Below are positions 1 through 10,935 of a DNA stretch of 64,000 bases, piece after piece. The DNA comes from Tricholomella constricta. Its lineage: Eukaryota; Basidiomycota; Agaricomycetes; Agaricales; Lyophyllaceae. A model generated the notes under the pieces. It did not search any database. It saw only the letters and a program-made list of their open reading frames with translations, and was not told the origin of the DNA. The stretch's first letter is position 1. Each line of letters begins with the position of its first letter. The translations under genes and the position numbers were made by a program. Where the stretch lies: contig JAACJP010000066.1 in assembly GCA_013368375.1 (NCBI GenBank), positions 1 through 64,000 of the forward strand. Direction: 5' to 3'.

Positions 1-26
1 TAACCGGCGTGCCACACAGGTCCTAA

Positions 27-983
27 CACGATCGAGGTCCACAGTTCATCGCCGAGTTCACGCGCGAACTGTACAGACTCCTGGGTATCAAACTGTCAGC
101 CTCGACGGCGTACCACCCACAGACCGATGGACAGACTGAGCGCGTCAACCAGGAGCTGGAACAGTTCTTGCAGGTCTTTTGCAATGAGCGCCAGAACGAC
201 TGGGAGGACCTTTTGCCCGACACCGAATTCAGTTACAACAACCATGTACATTCAGCGACGCAACAGACCCCCTTCCTGCTCGACACTGGTCAGCATCTGC
301 GTATGGGCTTTGAGCCGCGTCGGGGCCCTTCCAAGAACGAGTCGGCCGACGAGTTCGTGGAACGCATGAAGGAAGCACAGGAGGAAGCCAAGGCGGCGCT
401 TTCAAAAGCCAAAGATGACATGGAGCGGTATTACAACCAGCGACATGCCCCGACGCCCGACTACCAGCCTGGCGACAAGGTGTACTTGGACGCGACCGAC
501 ATTTCTACGACCCGACCATCTAAGAAGTTGTCGCATCGCTACCTTGGCCCTTTCGTCGTGCAAAGGCGAGTCGGTCCGCTCGCATACCGCCTCCTGCTGC
601 CTCAGTCCATGAAGCGCATCCACCCAGTCTTCCACGCTGTGAAGCTCGTCCCCGCCGTCGCTGACCCGATTGAAGGTCGGCAGTCCGATCCACCGCCGCT
701 GCCAGATATCATCGACGACGAGCCCCACTACGAAGTCCACAAAATCCTTGACAGTCGCATCTTCCGCAAGAAACTGCAATACAAAATCTTGTGGAAAGGT
801 TACGGCTATGAAGAAGCTTCGTGGGAGCCCCAGGAGAATGTCGCAGCACCTGACTTAGTACGCAAGTTCCACCGCGACAACCCTGACGCCGCCCGCCACA
901 TTCGTGGCATATTCACGCTATCCCCCGCCGTCTTTGCCACTGTCACCCCGCACCGAGCCGTTGCGATTCAAAGGGGGGGGTGA
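27..983 (+). CDS. Ty3/gypsy Pol C-terminal fragment: integrase end plus chromodomain (B1)
   Basis: The frame is open from about 27 to TGA at 981-983. It starts inside the integrase core (GPQFIAEFTRELY, then YHPQTDGQTERVNQELEQF, which carries the last catalytic Glu). It then has the basic C-terminal region (PGDKVYLDATDI, RPSKKLSHRYLGPF) and a chromodomain from about 732 (HYEVHKILDSR, LWKGYGYEEASWEP). In chromoviruses integrase joins cDNA to the genome and the chromodomain steers insertion towards chromatin marks. This is the only B or C copy here whose chromodomain frame is uninterrupted. Protease, RT and RNase H are absent, so it is a remnant. Confidence 0.9.
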   Translation, partial: HDRGPQFIAEFTRELYRLLGIKLSASTAYHPQTDGQTERVNQELEQFLQVFCNERQNDWEDLLPDTEFSYNNHVHSATQQTPFLLDTGQHLRMGFEPRRGPSKNESADEFVERMKEAQEEAKAALSKAKDDMERYYNQRHAPTPDYQPGDKVYLDATDISTTRPSKKLSHRYLGPFVVQRRVGPLAYRLLLPQSMKRIHPVFHAVKLVPAVADPIEGRQSDPPPLPDIIDDEPHYEVHKILDSRIFRKKLQYKILWKGYGYEEASWEPQENVAAPDLVRKFHRDNPDAARHIRGIFTLSPAVFATVTPHRAVAIQRGG

Positions 984-1488
984 TGTCAGGGGAACTCCTG
1001 TTTGCACCCTCCGACGCTCACCGATTGTTCCCCGACTCATGCGATCGCCCCCGACTGACCAATCGCGATCCCGACCCCGACGCTCCGACCCAAGCGTCGG
1101 TGTATATACTTACACACTTCCTGTCGTTTCCCATCTCTCCCTGCGCGCGCCCGACGCCAATCCCGACCACCCGACATCCCGACGTCGGCTGTCCCGCCTC
1201 ATGCCCGTACCCTGAGCCACGAGGATCGGACAGCATCGGGAACGTGTCCATACACGCGCCGCACACCATTCGTTATTATTACATGTACAGTACACTCTGG
1301 AGGACCGGCCCTCACGTCCTACACTCGTATATAGTCGACCCTCTGGCATCGGGGAATCCTTTACACTATTCTCTTCGGATTCCCCTTTGCCAGGTGAGCC
1401 TTACCTACATTCGCTACTGTACATCAATATAACTTCGGATTCCCCTTTGCCAGTGCGACCCAGCTCCGCTCCGAAGGTCGCCCTAACA
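30..1488 (+). mobile_element. B1: 3' end of a B-family Ty3/gypsy chromovirus
   Basis: Contains the end of integrase, a GPF/Y-type region, a chromodomain, a polypurine tract (968-980, A3G8) and a 3' LTR (984-1488). It is closely related to B2 and B3 elsewhere in the window. Similarity to B2 begins abruptly at about position 30; bases 1-29 do not match B2 and carry an in-frame TAA at 24-26, so the 5' part is missing through a junction at the window edge. The 5 bases after the LTR are GCACC; the matching left copy is outside the window, so the TSD cannot be tested. Confidence 0.9.
984..1488 (+). repeat. 3' LTR of B1
   Basis: Starts TGTCAGGGGAAC and ends GTCGCCCTAACA, with TG...CA ends. It aligns along its length with the B2 LTRs. 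A TATATA box sits at about 1329. Downstream is a segment reading TTACACTATTCTC, the counterpart of the self-primer segment described for B2 and B3. The LTR follows the pol stop directly. Confidence 0.92.
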
Positions 1489-1675
1489 GCACCGTTCTCA
1501 CCGTACAAACCGTCGCCGCCATCGCAAAACTCGTAACCGCCATCTCTGTCACCTCGTATTCATCGCCCGAACCCGTGAGTTCTCCGTATTAACTTCGTTC
1601 GTCTCGTTGTCGCACGACCGACATCAAAGTCGCATCGCTGACCCGTTCTATCTGGAAGTGTCGTACCCCATCGCC
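1489..1675. other. 187-bp spacer between B1 and K1, no gene recognised
   Basis: Unique sequence between the B1 LTR and the K1 terminal repeat. It includes a GTGAGT that could be an intron donor near 1575 but no convincing ORF. It may be the continuation of the sequence into which K1 inserted; I could not join it in frame to the gene fragment at 7423. Confidence 0.5.
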
Positions 1676-1860
1676 CACATACAGACACTACACTGTAATG
1701 TGACCGACGCTCTAGCGGGCCTATACAGTGTACCGTAGTTGACGCGTCCAGCGGGTCCTCTGTGCTGTAGCGGACGTCTTTACAGTGTGTGGTTATTAAC
1801 GAAGTAGCAGACTCAATACACTGTATCATGGTTTACTGCAGCAGCGGGCTCTCTACACCA
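1676..1860 (+). repeat. K1 left terminal repeat (alpha end)
   Basis: Same end type as the right end of K2 (60641-60785, inverted): CACATACA then CACTAC, then a shared core. The core alternates ACACTGT/ACAGTGT palindromes (for example TACAGTGTA) with AGCGG(G/A)C-type boxes every 40-50 bp. Such subterminal arrays are plausible transposase binding sites; that role is inferred. Confidence 0.8.
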
Positions 1861-2005
1861 ACAGAGAGCCATGGGACCTGTAGCCAAACCATCCAGGTAT
1901 ATCGTACGGAATTCACGGCCGGATTTCGGGTTGGGTAGTGCACGGAAACTCTGGCAGGATGTGCACGGGAACTACGGCTGAACGTGTACGGAAACCACGT
2001 TCAGA

Positions 2006-2400
2006 ACCCGGATTGAGTACTGGACGGAAACCACAGCAGCGGGTGCATGGAAATTCCGGCCGATATCCGGATCGGATAGTGCACGGGTAGCTCAGCAACA
2101 ATCCGGATCCGGATAGTGCAGGGGAACTGCATGTAAACTGTTGCATGAGCAGTTCTGAAATCACGCCCAAAACCCGGATTGAGTACTGCACAGAAAGTAA
2201 AGCAGCGGGTGCACAGAAATTCCGGCCGAAGTCCGGATCGGATAGTGGACGGATAGTACGGCAACAATCCGGATTGGATATTGCAGGGGAACTGCACGGA
2301 AACTGTTGCACGAGCAGTTCCGAAATTATGCCGGAAACCCGGATTGAGTACTGCACAGAAAGTAAAGCAGCGGGTGCACAGCGATTCTCCACGGAAGTGA
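2006..2400 (+). repeat. 166-bp tandem repeat, about 2.4 copies
   Basis: Units begin with ACCCGGATTGAGTACTG at about 2006, 2172 and 2337, so the period is 165-166 bp. The third unit is truncated where transposase-like sequence begins, at about 2391. That boundary is the likely deletion breakpoint of K1. The stretch 1861-2005 holds diverged pieces of the same motif family and no gene. Confidence 0.8.
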
Positions 2401-3575
2401 CTGTCGGACAGCGATCTACCCGTTCACACAACGTCTCAACGGTGGATGAGGAATGGATTCAGCTCGCTTTGGATTTGGAAATCTCGCAGTAAGTTCATAA
2501 GATGCCCGGAAGTGAAAGCACTGAATTTATTGTGTTGAAGGATTGATATCCAGGACCGGGTTAAGCGGCTTTCCATGGATCCTCGGCCGGAGGACCGGAA
2601 ATCCATTGACGTTGACAGAGTCACCCTTCATGGGCAGTTACTCCTGCTTACCACTCTGCAATCGCGTGCCGGCTATACTCATCCAACTGGGCATGCCACC
2701 GTAGACCACCTTGAGCCGTCGGACATTGGAGCTTTCGACAACCTTGACAATCCGGATGAGGCCCCGGACCCGATCCCACGGAATGACATCCCGGAAACAC
2801 CGGCTTATCCAAATGTACTGCCTGAACGGATTACCATTCCATTGCCGTCGTCTACCCGGGACACGGAATCACCCGCAGCCAAACTGGAGCTTGTACTCCG
2901 CATAACGCAGGCTGAGGAACTTCTCAATAATCTTTGGGAGCTCATTGCCGAAAAGTCATTCTTGTATTCTCAGGTGCTCCGGGTTGCGCCAAGGAAAGTG
3001 GTCCGGACCCGGGTCCGTGGAACTTTGTCCATCACAAATCACAAGATTGCTGCACTCGGCCGCTCATACCGGAGATGTCGGGTTGCTTTAGTGGCCCTTG
3101 GTGCTGACCGGGAAATCTTGCAAATGTACAAGGTCTTGGAGCCGCCGGATCTGTACAGCAGTACGGCAATCCGGGATCCGAACCTTGCTGGTGCATCGAC
3201 CCAACGTCTCTCATGGATCTGGCGGGTCAATGATCTTCCCGCAGATAATCCACGGGCAGTTGTAGAATGTATGTATTTGGTTAACCCGACTACATGTTCC
3301 TGACATTCTACTCAGTCAACCGGGTTCACTTCTTACGGGCACGTGCACAACGGCAGCGTTGGCGAGAAGAGTTTCAACTGCTGGAATATGAGATGGAATG
3401 GACGGTAAGATACCTCTGTCATCAGTCAAACATCTGGAAGGAGCACGGTGTAAGCGCAGAAGGCGGGCCCGCTGCATACGCAGCACAGAAAGTCGCTGCC
3501 TATGAGCTCCTGGCTGCGAGGGCGGAGGCAACCTTTCTCAAAATCAATCCGACCTACGTATCACTTTTAGTATAG
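2391..3575 (+). pseudogene. KDZ transposase C-terminal fragment (K1)
   Basis: Matches the last three exons of the K2 transposase. Exon end 2391-2488 (TVGQRSTRSHN and following), intron 2489-2540, exon 2541-3268, intron 3269-3315 (GTATGT...CTCAG), exon 3316-3575. Splicing keeps one frame throughout. The sequence has the helical tail seen in fungal KDZ transposases (ALGRSYRRCRVALVALGAD, then STAIRDPNLAGASTQRLSWI, then NRVHFLRARAQRQRW). The N-terminal cysteine cluster and catalytic core are absent, so it cannot encode an active transposase. Unlike K2 it has no frameshift here, and it shows that the K2 copy lost 2 bp. Confidence 0.85.
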
Positions 3576-3815
3576 TCACATACATTTCATTACCTTGCAA
3601 CAACACTCTGGCCTTTAAGAATTATGCCCCGGATGAAGTGCGGGCTCGGGTCTGAATGATTGTCGGGTTCGGGTCCGAATGATTGTCGGGTCATGGATCC
3701 GGACCCGCCGGATCAGGATACAAACATGGTTAATCAGTGACCTGTCACATCTGTCACTCGAATTGTTACGTCTGCTATCTGATCTTGCATACTCTGATTC
3801 TTGCAAATCGCACTC

Positions 3816-6302
3816 ATGGCCGGACTCTACCCGACGACGCCTCTCGACTTGCAGCTGGGTGACCATGCTGAGGATGCCAAGTTCACGCAAGAGGTCATTT
3901 ACTACATGGAATCCCGTCTCCGCTGTGCATTGGGCAGCCTCATCAAAAGATCTGATCTCACTAAGGATATGAAAAAACTTGGGATGGAAAATATCTCGGC
4001 CGAATTGGTATGCATTAGCGTGATCCGTGTCTGTGCCCGCTAATTTGACAACCAGGACTTGGTGCTGTCGCACATCGGTGCCGCAGCTGTGATGACGCAT
4101 GCCTGCGATGTCCCCCCTCTCATCCAGATTTTGACCAAGGACCTGTTTTACCACCCGCGATGGACGCAACATCGGGTCTTGTCCCCAGAAATCCGTGCCG
4201 TTCTCGATATCGGGCTGCCGGCCGGTCATCCATCCCGCCCTGTCGAGAAGTATGAATGCAATTGGTGGACTACCTTTGCGGCGACTCCGTTGCTGGACCC
4301 CGAGGACATGTCAAGTGCATTGCTGTTGCATCGTACTCAGGCCCCCGTTGCCGGCCGGTTGTCAGTGCCAAGACCCCCTCCCGCAACGGCCAACTCTTTT
4401 CTCGACATGCGCCTTCAGGCCCAAGGTGCTCTATCCACATTCCGCACCCGCCGCCTTCAGGACCTTCGGCTTACTGCCGGATATCACCGGCTTCAGTTCA
4501 TCGGTGCTCTGAAGGAAAAGCATGTGGCGGAAAGTGGCGGAATGAGCGATATAAGCGGCCGAAGGGAGGAACCGGGCACCGGCGGCTGCACACTTCATGT
4601 TCGGTTGACCCGGGCTGAAGCCCTTGCAGCATTCCAGCCCGCGGCAGATGGAGGGGTCTATTCGGATTACAATGAAGACCTGTCCATCGGAGCCCTTACG
4701 GGAGAGTGGTCGGAAATTGAGAGTGTGCCACCGGTCAGGCGTGCAAGGTTTGAAGACCTTGCCGATGACAATGAGGCCCCTCCAGCACTCAATCCGAAGA
4801 GCTTCCCGGATTGGCACGGAGTACCGACATACCGGCGTGCCAGTCCTCCTCCTGCGCTTTTGTTCCAGATTCCTGCGGCTCCGCATGTGCCATCCGACCG
4901 TGAAGGACTCACCTGGCCACCGCCGAAGCAACCTATTGGCGTCCGGCAGCAAAAAAAATTTCGCCGTCCGGACACCAAGATGGACATTGATCCGATAGAA
5001 ATGACTTCGGTCGTGGTCAATTCTGCACGCCACTCCACACCTGGCCCGATTCGACCTCTCGCAACTGAACGCGCTGCAACCGAGGCGGCGTCGGACTTCG
5101 ACTTTTCCATCCCGGCCGCCGACGTCATGCCCCGGGCCACCTCTTCCTTTCCCCTCTCCGCCCGCGCTGCAAGTGATGCAGCGTCAAATTTTGATTTCTC
5201 AATCCCGTCCGCTGCGGCCGTTCCCCCGGCTCCAAAGAGAAGTCCCATCCCCGCCCCTCGTGCTGCCAGCGAGGCGGCGTCGGACTTCGACTTTTCCATC
5301 CTGGTCGGCGACGTCATCCCCCGGGCCACCTCTTCCTTTCCCCTCTCCGCCCGCGCTGCAAGTGACGCAGCGTCGGACTTTGACTTCGCAATCCCGTCCG
5401 CTGAGGCCATTCCCCCGGCTCCAAAGAGAAGTGTCATCACCGCCCCTCGCGCTGCAAGTGAGGCAGCGTCTGATTTCGATTTCTCCCTTCCGTCGGCCGG
5501 AGCTATTCCGGCGGCCCGAAAGACAATTGCCCCTTCTCGCCCTCGTGCAGCCAACGACGCGGCTTCGGATTTCGATTTCGGACTCCCCACGGTCGGTCAC
5601 ATCCCCCGCCCTCCAAGTGAAGCGAATTCCAACTTCAATTTCGCCATCAACACGAAGCCGAATTCTGAATTTCGGGGACCACTTGTTCCTGCCGTACATC
5701 TTTCCGGTGTCCGGAGTGAGACGGGTGCGGAATTTGATTTTGCCCGCAGCTTCATCCGCGCTGAAAGTCGAGCACATTCTGACTTCTTTGGGTCACCCTC
5801 TGGCCCTGCGGATCATGTCGAGGCTGCAAGCGAAGCGGGGTCCGCGTTTGACTTTACAGTTCAAGTTCCAGCCCCACAAAGTGAAGCCGGATCAGACTTT
5901 GACTTCGATATCCGTGATCCCGAACCCGAATCCTCAACTCTCCCTTCCGGCCGTGGACAATTAGTCACAGCATCCGGCGAGGTATACACCTTTCCGGTTG
6001 ACAACTCAATGGACATAGACAATCAGGTAAGCGACGCCCTAGGCGACGCTGATGAGCCTGAACGCTCACTTCACCATCAAAGTGACATGAAAACGGATGA
6101 TGGAGATGTGGACACCGACATGGAACCGGATTCGGGTGCGGCAACGGACGAGGACTCAGCAACCGAATCGGCTACGGATTCGGATCTGGACAGAGACACA
6201 GATGCAGACGCTGCACTGTACGGGCCCTACTCTGCTAACGACTTTGCTGAATTCTCCGACGCACTTATTCTGGGTGAAGATGCCGAAGGGGATGATGATT
6301 AA
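3816..6302 (+). CDS. KDZ-linked SDFDF-repeat protein (K1 copy), unknown function
   Basis: ATG at 3816; exon 1 is 3816-4007, intron 4008-4055 (GTATGC...ACCAG), exon 2 is 4056-6302, giving about 812 aa. The N-terminal 250 residues look globular and are conserved with the K2 copy (DLVLSHIGAAAVMTHACDVP, then LHRTQAPVAGRLSVP). The middle is Pro-rich. From about residue 400 there are many copies of an (A)SDFDFSIP-like motif, each preceded by a Ala/Arg-rich spacer, then a very acidic Asp/Glu/Thr tail. I recognise no catalytic domain. It lies 240 bp downstream of the transposase on the same strand in both K1 and K2, so it is a constant partner of the transposase. A scaffold or accessory role in transposition is a guess. 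Confidence 0.75.
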
Positions 6303-6520
6303 ATCAGTACAAATTAATATGAATGGGCCAGGTAGACAGGCAAAGAAAATGTTGTGGCTGTATATTTCACATAAGAAACAGCGCTTTAAATATATGGTCA
6401 TTAAGTTCTTGCAAAAATCTATTATCCGTACAACCGCAAGCCAGGAATTGGACCCGCAACCCGGGAATAGTGCTTTGTGTGGACCCGGACCATGATCGGC
6501 AAGAGTAACACGCCCGGGTT
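6303..6520. other. Downstream spacer of the SDFDF gene
   Basis: AT-richer stretch of about 220 bp containing ATATATTTCACA and similar sequence, possibly a 3' UTR. No ORF is supported. Confidence 0.5.
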
Positions 6521-7190
6521 ACATTAATCCAGATATATGGACCCGGACCGCGATCGATTGACCCGACTGGGTGAACCGCAAGCCTGTAATAATGATATTT
6601 GCAGAGCTAGATAGTAGTCGAGCCAGGAAATGGACCCCCAAGCCGGGAATAGTGCTTTTCCGGACCGCGATCGATTGACCCGAATCGCTGAACCGCAAGC
6701 CGGGAATAGTGGTTTGTCCCCCGAAACACTGAACCGCATTAACGTAGAGATACTACCGCAAGCCAGGAATCGGACCCGAATGTGATTTACATTACTGCAA
6801 GCCAGGAATCGGACCCGAATGCGATTCATCAACACGCATCGCTGAATCGCAAGCCGGGAATAGTGGTTTGTCCCCCGAAACGCTGAACCGCATTAACGTA
6901 GAGATACTACCGCAAGCCAGGAATCGGACCCAAATGTGATTTACACTACCGCAAGCCAGGAATCGGACCCGAATGCGATTCATCGACCCGCATCGCTGAA
7001 TCGCAAGCCGGGAATAGTGGTTTGTCCCCCGAAACGCTGAACCGCATTAACGTAGAGACACTACCGCAAGCCAGGAATCGGACCCGAATGCGATTCATCG
7101 ACCCGCAATGCTGGATCCCAAGCCGGGAATAGTGGTTTGTCACCCGAATTGCTGAACCGGATTAATGTAACCCGGATAAGGACCCGGAAC
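6521..7190 (+). repeat. Satellite next to the K1 right end
   Basis: Imperfect tandem repeats built from two related modules, CCGCAAGCCAGGAATCGGAC and CGCAAGCCGGGAATAGTGGT, with a spacer containing CGCATTAACGTAGAGA. The long period is about 160 bp (units near 6690, 6849 and 7008), with a shorter last unit. Translations of this block are shadows. Confidence 0.8.
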
Positions 7191-7244
7191 AACAGCCGGC
7201 CGCGGCGGTAATGGTTTGACCATGAACGGCTCTTTGGGGGTGGA

Positions 7245-7420
7245 CCGAGCCCGCTGCTGCGGTAAGTGTCGCCACAGTGTATCGCGTCCGCTACTCCGTT
7301 AATGACAGCACACTGTATTGACGTCCGCTACGGCACAGAGGACCCGCTGGATGCGTCAACTACGGTACACTGTATAGGCCCGCTAGAGCGTTGGTCACAT
7401 TACATTGTAGTGCCCTGCCT
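7245..7420 (-). repeat. K1 right terminal repeat (beta end)
   Basis: Inverted copy of the terminal core at 1686 with the same TACAGTGTA/AGCGGRCC array. Its outermost bases, read inward on the minus strand, are AGGCAGGG then CACTACAATG, matching the left end of K2 (AGGGCAGGG, CACTACAATG) and not the other end of K1. The two ends of the family are therefore distinguishable. Confidence 0.8.
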
Positions 7421-7422
7421 TG

Positions 7423-8119
7423 GAGGGTGAACATTACAAAAATCGTCTTCGTGGAGCCCTATCCGAGCTCGCCGACGAGCGCGACCGTGCCGTGGAGGTT
7501 GTGGACGTTGATCATGAAGCCGAGGTCGAGGATTTTCAAATGGTGATTATGGGTCTTCGAGATGAGGTAGCTGGTCTGCAGGGGCACGTCGTTCATCTTC
7601 AAGAGGTCCGGGACCATTGGCGTGGTCATGCCTTGGACCTTCGACTTCGTGTTGATGGTGAGTTTTCTTCCATTCCCTTTGTTTTCTCTTTCCCTCTTTC
7701 TGAGACCTGTCCTAGCCCTTGACCTCACGTGTACCGCCTTCGCATCTGACATGTACATCGCGGACGGTGCTCTGCGTCGTGCCCTCGTTGAGCTGGATGC
7801 GTCGCCGGTTCGAAATATTGTCGATGGCGCCCACAAGATCCTGGAGCGGCATTTGCTCCTTGAGCTTTTCTGTCCCCCCGTCGATCCCGAGGTTCCCTTC
7901 CCTGCGTTCGAGCACTTCCTTGCTCTTCACCGCGCCTTGCTCACTCGTGAAGACGCTCTCGCCGAGTTTGTGTCTCGATCTCAATTAATCGCCGACGACG
8001 AGCAGGATATTGCTTCGATGCGTCTGTTGGAGGGAAAGTTGGATGGGGAGGTCGGGGTTGGTTGTGGGGAGGGTTCCACTTCGAGCGCGGGTCCTTCTAA
8101 ACGTCATCGCATTGACTAG
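7423..8119 (+). CDS. Coiled-coil gene fragment antisense to the 3' region of element C
   Basis: Open from the K1 boundary at 7423 (ELADERDRAVEVVDVD...), GTGAGT donor at 7658, acceptor CCTAG at 7715, exon 2 at 7716-8119 ending in TAG. About 213 residues remain. The N-terminal part is charged and heptad-like; the second exon has helical sequence (YIADGALRRALVELD, LLTREDALAEFVSR) and a basic tail (GPSKRHRID). The 5' end is lost at the K1 junction. It is convergent with the chromodomain end of element C (stop at 8322) with no LTR between them. It could be an antisense ORF carried in C's 3' region or a separate gene next to a 3'-truncated C. No known domain recognised. Confidence 0.6.
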
Positions 8120-8321
8120 TCGGTCTTCTTGGTGGTGTCTTGGACTTTCTCTGCTTTCTTTTGTTGAATATTTACATCTGAAGTTCGTTAATTCTTTTTC
8201 CTTGGTGTTTTCTTTTTCTTGTAGTGTCGTTGTCCCGGTGTTCAAAATACATTTGGTGATAGAGATCGTTTTCTTGAAGGGGTTTTCATAAATTTCGTGA
8301 AGTGCGTGAATTTCATCGGAT

Positions 8322-10935
8322 TTAGATTGTGGGATCTTGTGGTTTCCTTGGGAATAGACGATGAAATTTGAGGGCCATGTCTTTTGCTCCCTCTATGTTT
8401 CCTGCTGGTTCCCATGTGTCGTCCTCAGGGCCATATCCTTCCCATCATACCAAGTAGAGCACGTGTTTCCCTCGTGTTCGGGAGTCTAGGATTCGTTCTA
8501 CTTTGTAGTGCTCCTCGCCCTCGATTTCGATTGTCTGCAGAGGTGGCTTTGATCGTCCTGGGAAGTTCTTGTGTTCGTGTTTTTCGAGTAACTTGACGTG
8601 GAAAACATTGTGAATTCCCTTCAGTGTCGGAGGTAGTTCTGGTCGATACGCGTGGCTGGAGATCTTCTGTAGGATTTTGAAGGGGCCCAGTCTCCGGTGG
8701 TCCAGCTTTTTGGAGGGGCGTTTCGTTTTGATGTTCCGGCAGTCGAGCCATACCTCCGTTCCTACAGCCCAGTCTGGTGTAGGGTCCCGTTTCTTGTCCG
8801 CAAATCGTTTGTAGGGTTCGTTTGTGATCTCTATCTCTTGGCGGAGGGAGTCCTGGAGGGTCCGGAGGTCTACGGCTACCTCCTGGGCTTCCTTTGCCGG
8901 TATGTCTTTTATAGAGATTGTCAGGCGGGGGTGATAACCCTTGTTCGCAAAGAAAGGAGAGACTCCCGTGGTCAAATGGGTCGTATTGTTATACGTGAAT
9001 TCTGCCAGTGGGAGCTGTGTTCGCCAGTTGGTCTGGAGATAGTTCACGTACATCCGGAGGTACTGTTCCAGTGTCTGATTTACTCGTTCCGTCTGGCCGT
9101 CGGTCTCCGGGTGATACGCGGTCGAAAGGTTCGATTTGATGTCCAGGGCTTTACACAGCGAGCTCCAAAAACGGGAGACGAAAAGAGTGCCTCTGTCAGA
9201 GATGATGTCGTCGGGTAATCCGTGCTTGGAGAAGATGTGTTCCAGGAATAGTTGTGCAAGTTCCTTCACCGTATCCGTTGTGTGACAGGGTATGAAGATG
9301 CCTTGCTTGGTGAGGCGGCATACTACGACCAGGATGGCGTCGTACCCATCCGATTCCGGTAATTCTACGATGTGGTCCATGGATATGGAGGCCCATGCCT
9401 GTCGTCCGATCTGAAGCGGTTTCAACAATCCATATGGGCTGTGGCACGGGACCTTCGCTCTTTTACAAGTGTGGCAACTTCGGACGTATCGGGTGACCTC
9501 CTTCCGTAATCCGGGCCAGAAATAAGTCCTCATGATGAGTTGTGTGGTCTTTCTGATCCCTGGATGGCCGTGCAGTTTGTGATCGTGGTGTTGCTGCAGG
9601 ATGTCGAGGCGTAACCTGGAATGGTCCGGTACGTAGATTCTTCTGTCGCGAAGTAGTAGCTTGTAGTCGTCGGATAGTGAGAACGCGGAGGACTCATCTC
9701 CGGATTTGGGTGCGTGTTTCTCGAAGAAGTCGTCTCGGGGTGCGTTACGAATGTTGTTCAGCAGGAGTTGTTCGTTTAGGATTAGGGATGTGTTCAACCG
9801 TTCGGGGGGTATGATGATGCGGTTATTGAACGAATTATGATCCTGTTCGAAACCCTTCTTAGGATACATGTCCGCTCGTCGTGTGAGGGCATCTGGCTTC
9901 GCTCCCAGTCTTCCAGGTCTGTAGTTTATTTGGAAGTCGAAGTTCGCCAGGCATTCCGACCATTGTGCTTGTCTGCGACTGAGTTGCTTGGTCGTGGAGA
10001 AGTACTGTAGGTTGTTGTGGTCGGAGTACACTTGAATGCGGTGGGGAGATCCCTTGAGGTAGGCCCTCCATTGTTTAAACGCTTCCACGATTGCTAGGAG
10101 TTCCTTATCATAGATGTCATAGTTGAGCTCCGCGTCTATCATGGTTCTCGTGTAGAAGGCGACAGGACATAAGTCTTGCGATGTCTCGTCGAATTGGGAG
10201 ATGATTCCTGCTATGGCAAAGTCGGAAGCATCGCACTCTAGTATCACCGGTAGTTGGGGGTCAAAGTGTCGTAGGATGGGTGCGGAGGAGAATGCTTTCT
10301 TTAATAGTTCGAAGACTCCTTCGCATTCAGAATCCCATTTCCAGATCGTGTCCTTTTGCGTGAGTTTGTTTAGCCTTTTTGTTATGCCCGAGTAATTGTC
10401 GATAAACCGCCGATAGAAGTTTGCAAAGCCTAGGAATGATTGGAGTTCCTTGACCTTCGTCGGTCTAGGCCACTTCTGGATCGCGTCGACTTTCCCTGGA
10501 TCCATCTTTACTCCGCCGGGGGATACGATGATGCCTAGATATTCGATCTCCATAGTGTGAAACGTGCATTTCTCCGGTTTCGCATGAAGGTTGTGTTTCC
10601 GGAGCCTCTTGAGGACCTTCCGAACGTGTCCGTGATGTTCCTCTAAGGTCTCCGAGAAAACCAGAATGTCGTCGAGATAGATCACTACGAACACGTTGTT
10701 CATGTCGTGAAAGATGTCGTTCATGAAGTATTGGAATGTCGCGGGTGAGTTTGTCATGCCGAAGGGCATTACCAGGTATTCGAAAAGTCCATAGCGAGTG
10801 CGGAAGGCTGTCTTCCATTCGTGTCCCGGAGCTATGCGGACGTTGTTGTAGCCCACTCGGAGGTCGATCTTTGAGTATACTTTCGCTTTTTGAAGTCGGT
10901 CTATGAGGTCTCCGATCAGAGGTAGAGGGTAACGG
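8322..10935 (-). pseudogene. Element C Pol, distal segment: RT, RNase H, integrase, chromodomain
   Basis: From the A1 junction the frame reads YPLPLIGDLIDRLQKAKVYS, then RT (MPFGMTNSPATFQ, catalytic VIYLDDILVF), RNase H (ILECDASDFAIAGIISQF, YDIYDKELLAIVEAFKQW), the integrase zinc region (HHDHKLHGHPG...CHTCKRAKVPC), core (ISMDHIVELPESDG, IISDRGTLFVS, YHPETDGQTERVNQTLEQY) and a GPF/Y-type region (RRLGPFKI). The chromodomain begins HYKVERILDSR but stops at TGA 8445-8447 between YLV and WEGYG; the frame then stays open to TAA at 8322-8324. A CGA to TGA change at an Arg codon would explain the stop. The A1 insertion splits the RT domain, so this copy is dead. Confidence 0.9.

Larger units (their letters stand above)
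1676..7420 (+). mobile_element. K1: internally deleted KDZ-family DNA transposon
   Basis: Bounded by inverted terminal regions: CACATACAGA then CACTACACTG on the left, and GTAGTGCCCTGCCT on the right. Inside are a 166-bp tandem repeat, the C-terminal coding part of a KDZ transposase, an intact SDFDF-repeat gene and a second satellite. Order and orientation match K2, but everything from the left end to the middle of the transposase is missing, so K1 looks like a non-autonomous deletion derivative. The 8 bp outside each end (CCATCGCC and TGGAGGGT) do not match, so no TSD supports a simple insertion. Confidence 0.8.

Noticed and set aside
1668..7428. TSD for K1
   Set aside because: CCATCGCC and TGGAGGGT do not match in either orientation, so no duplication is claimed.
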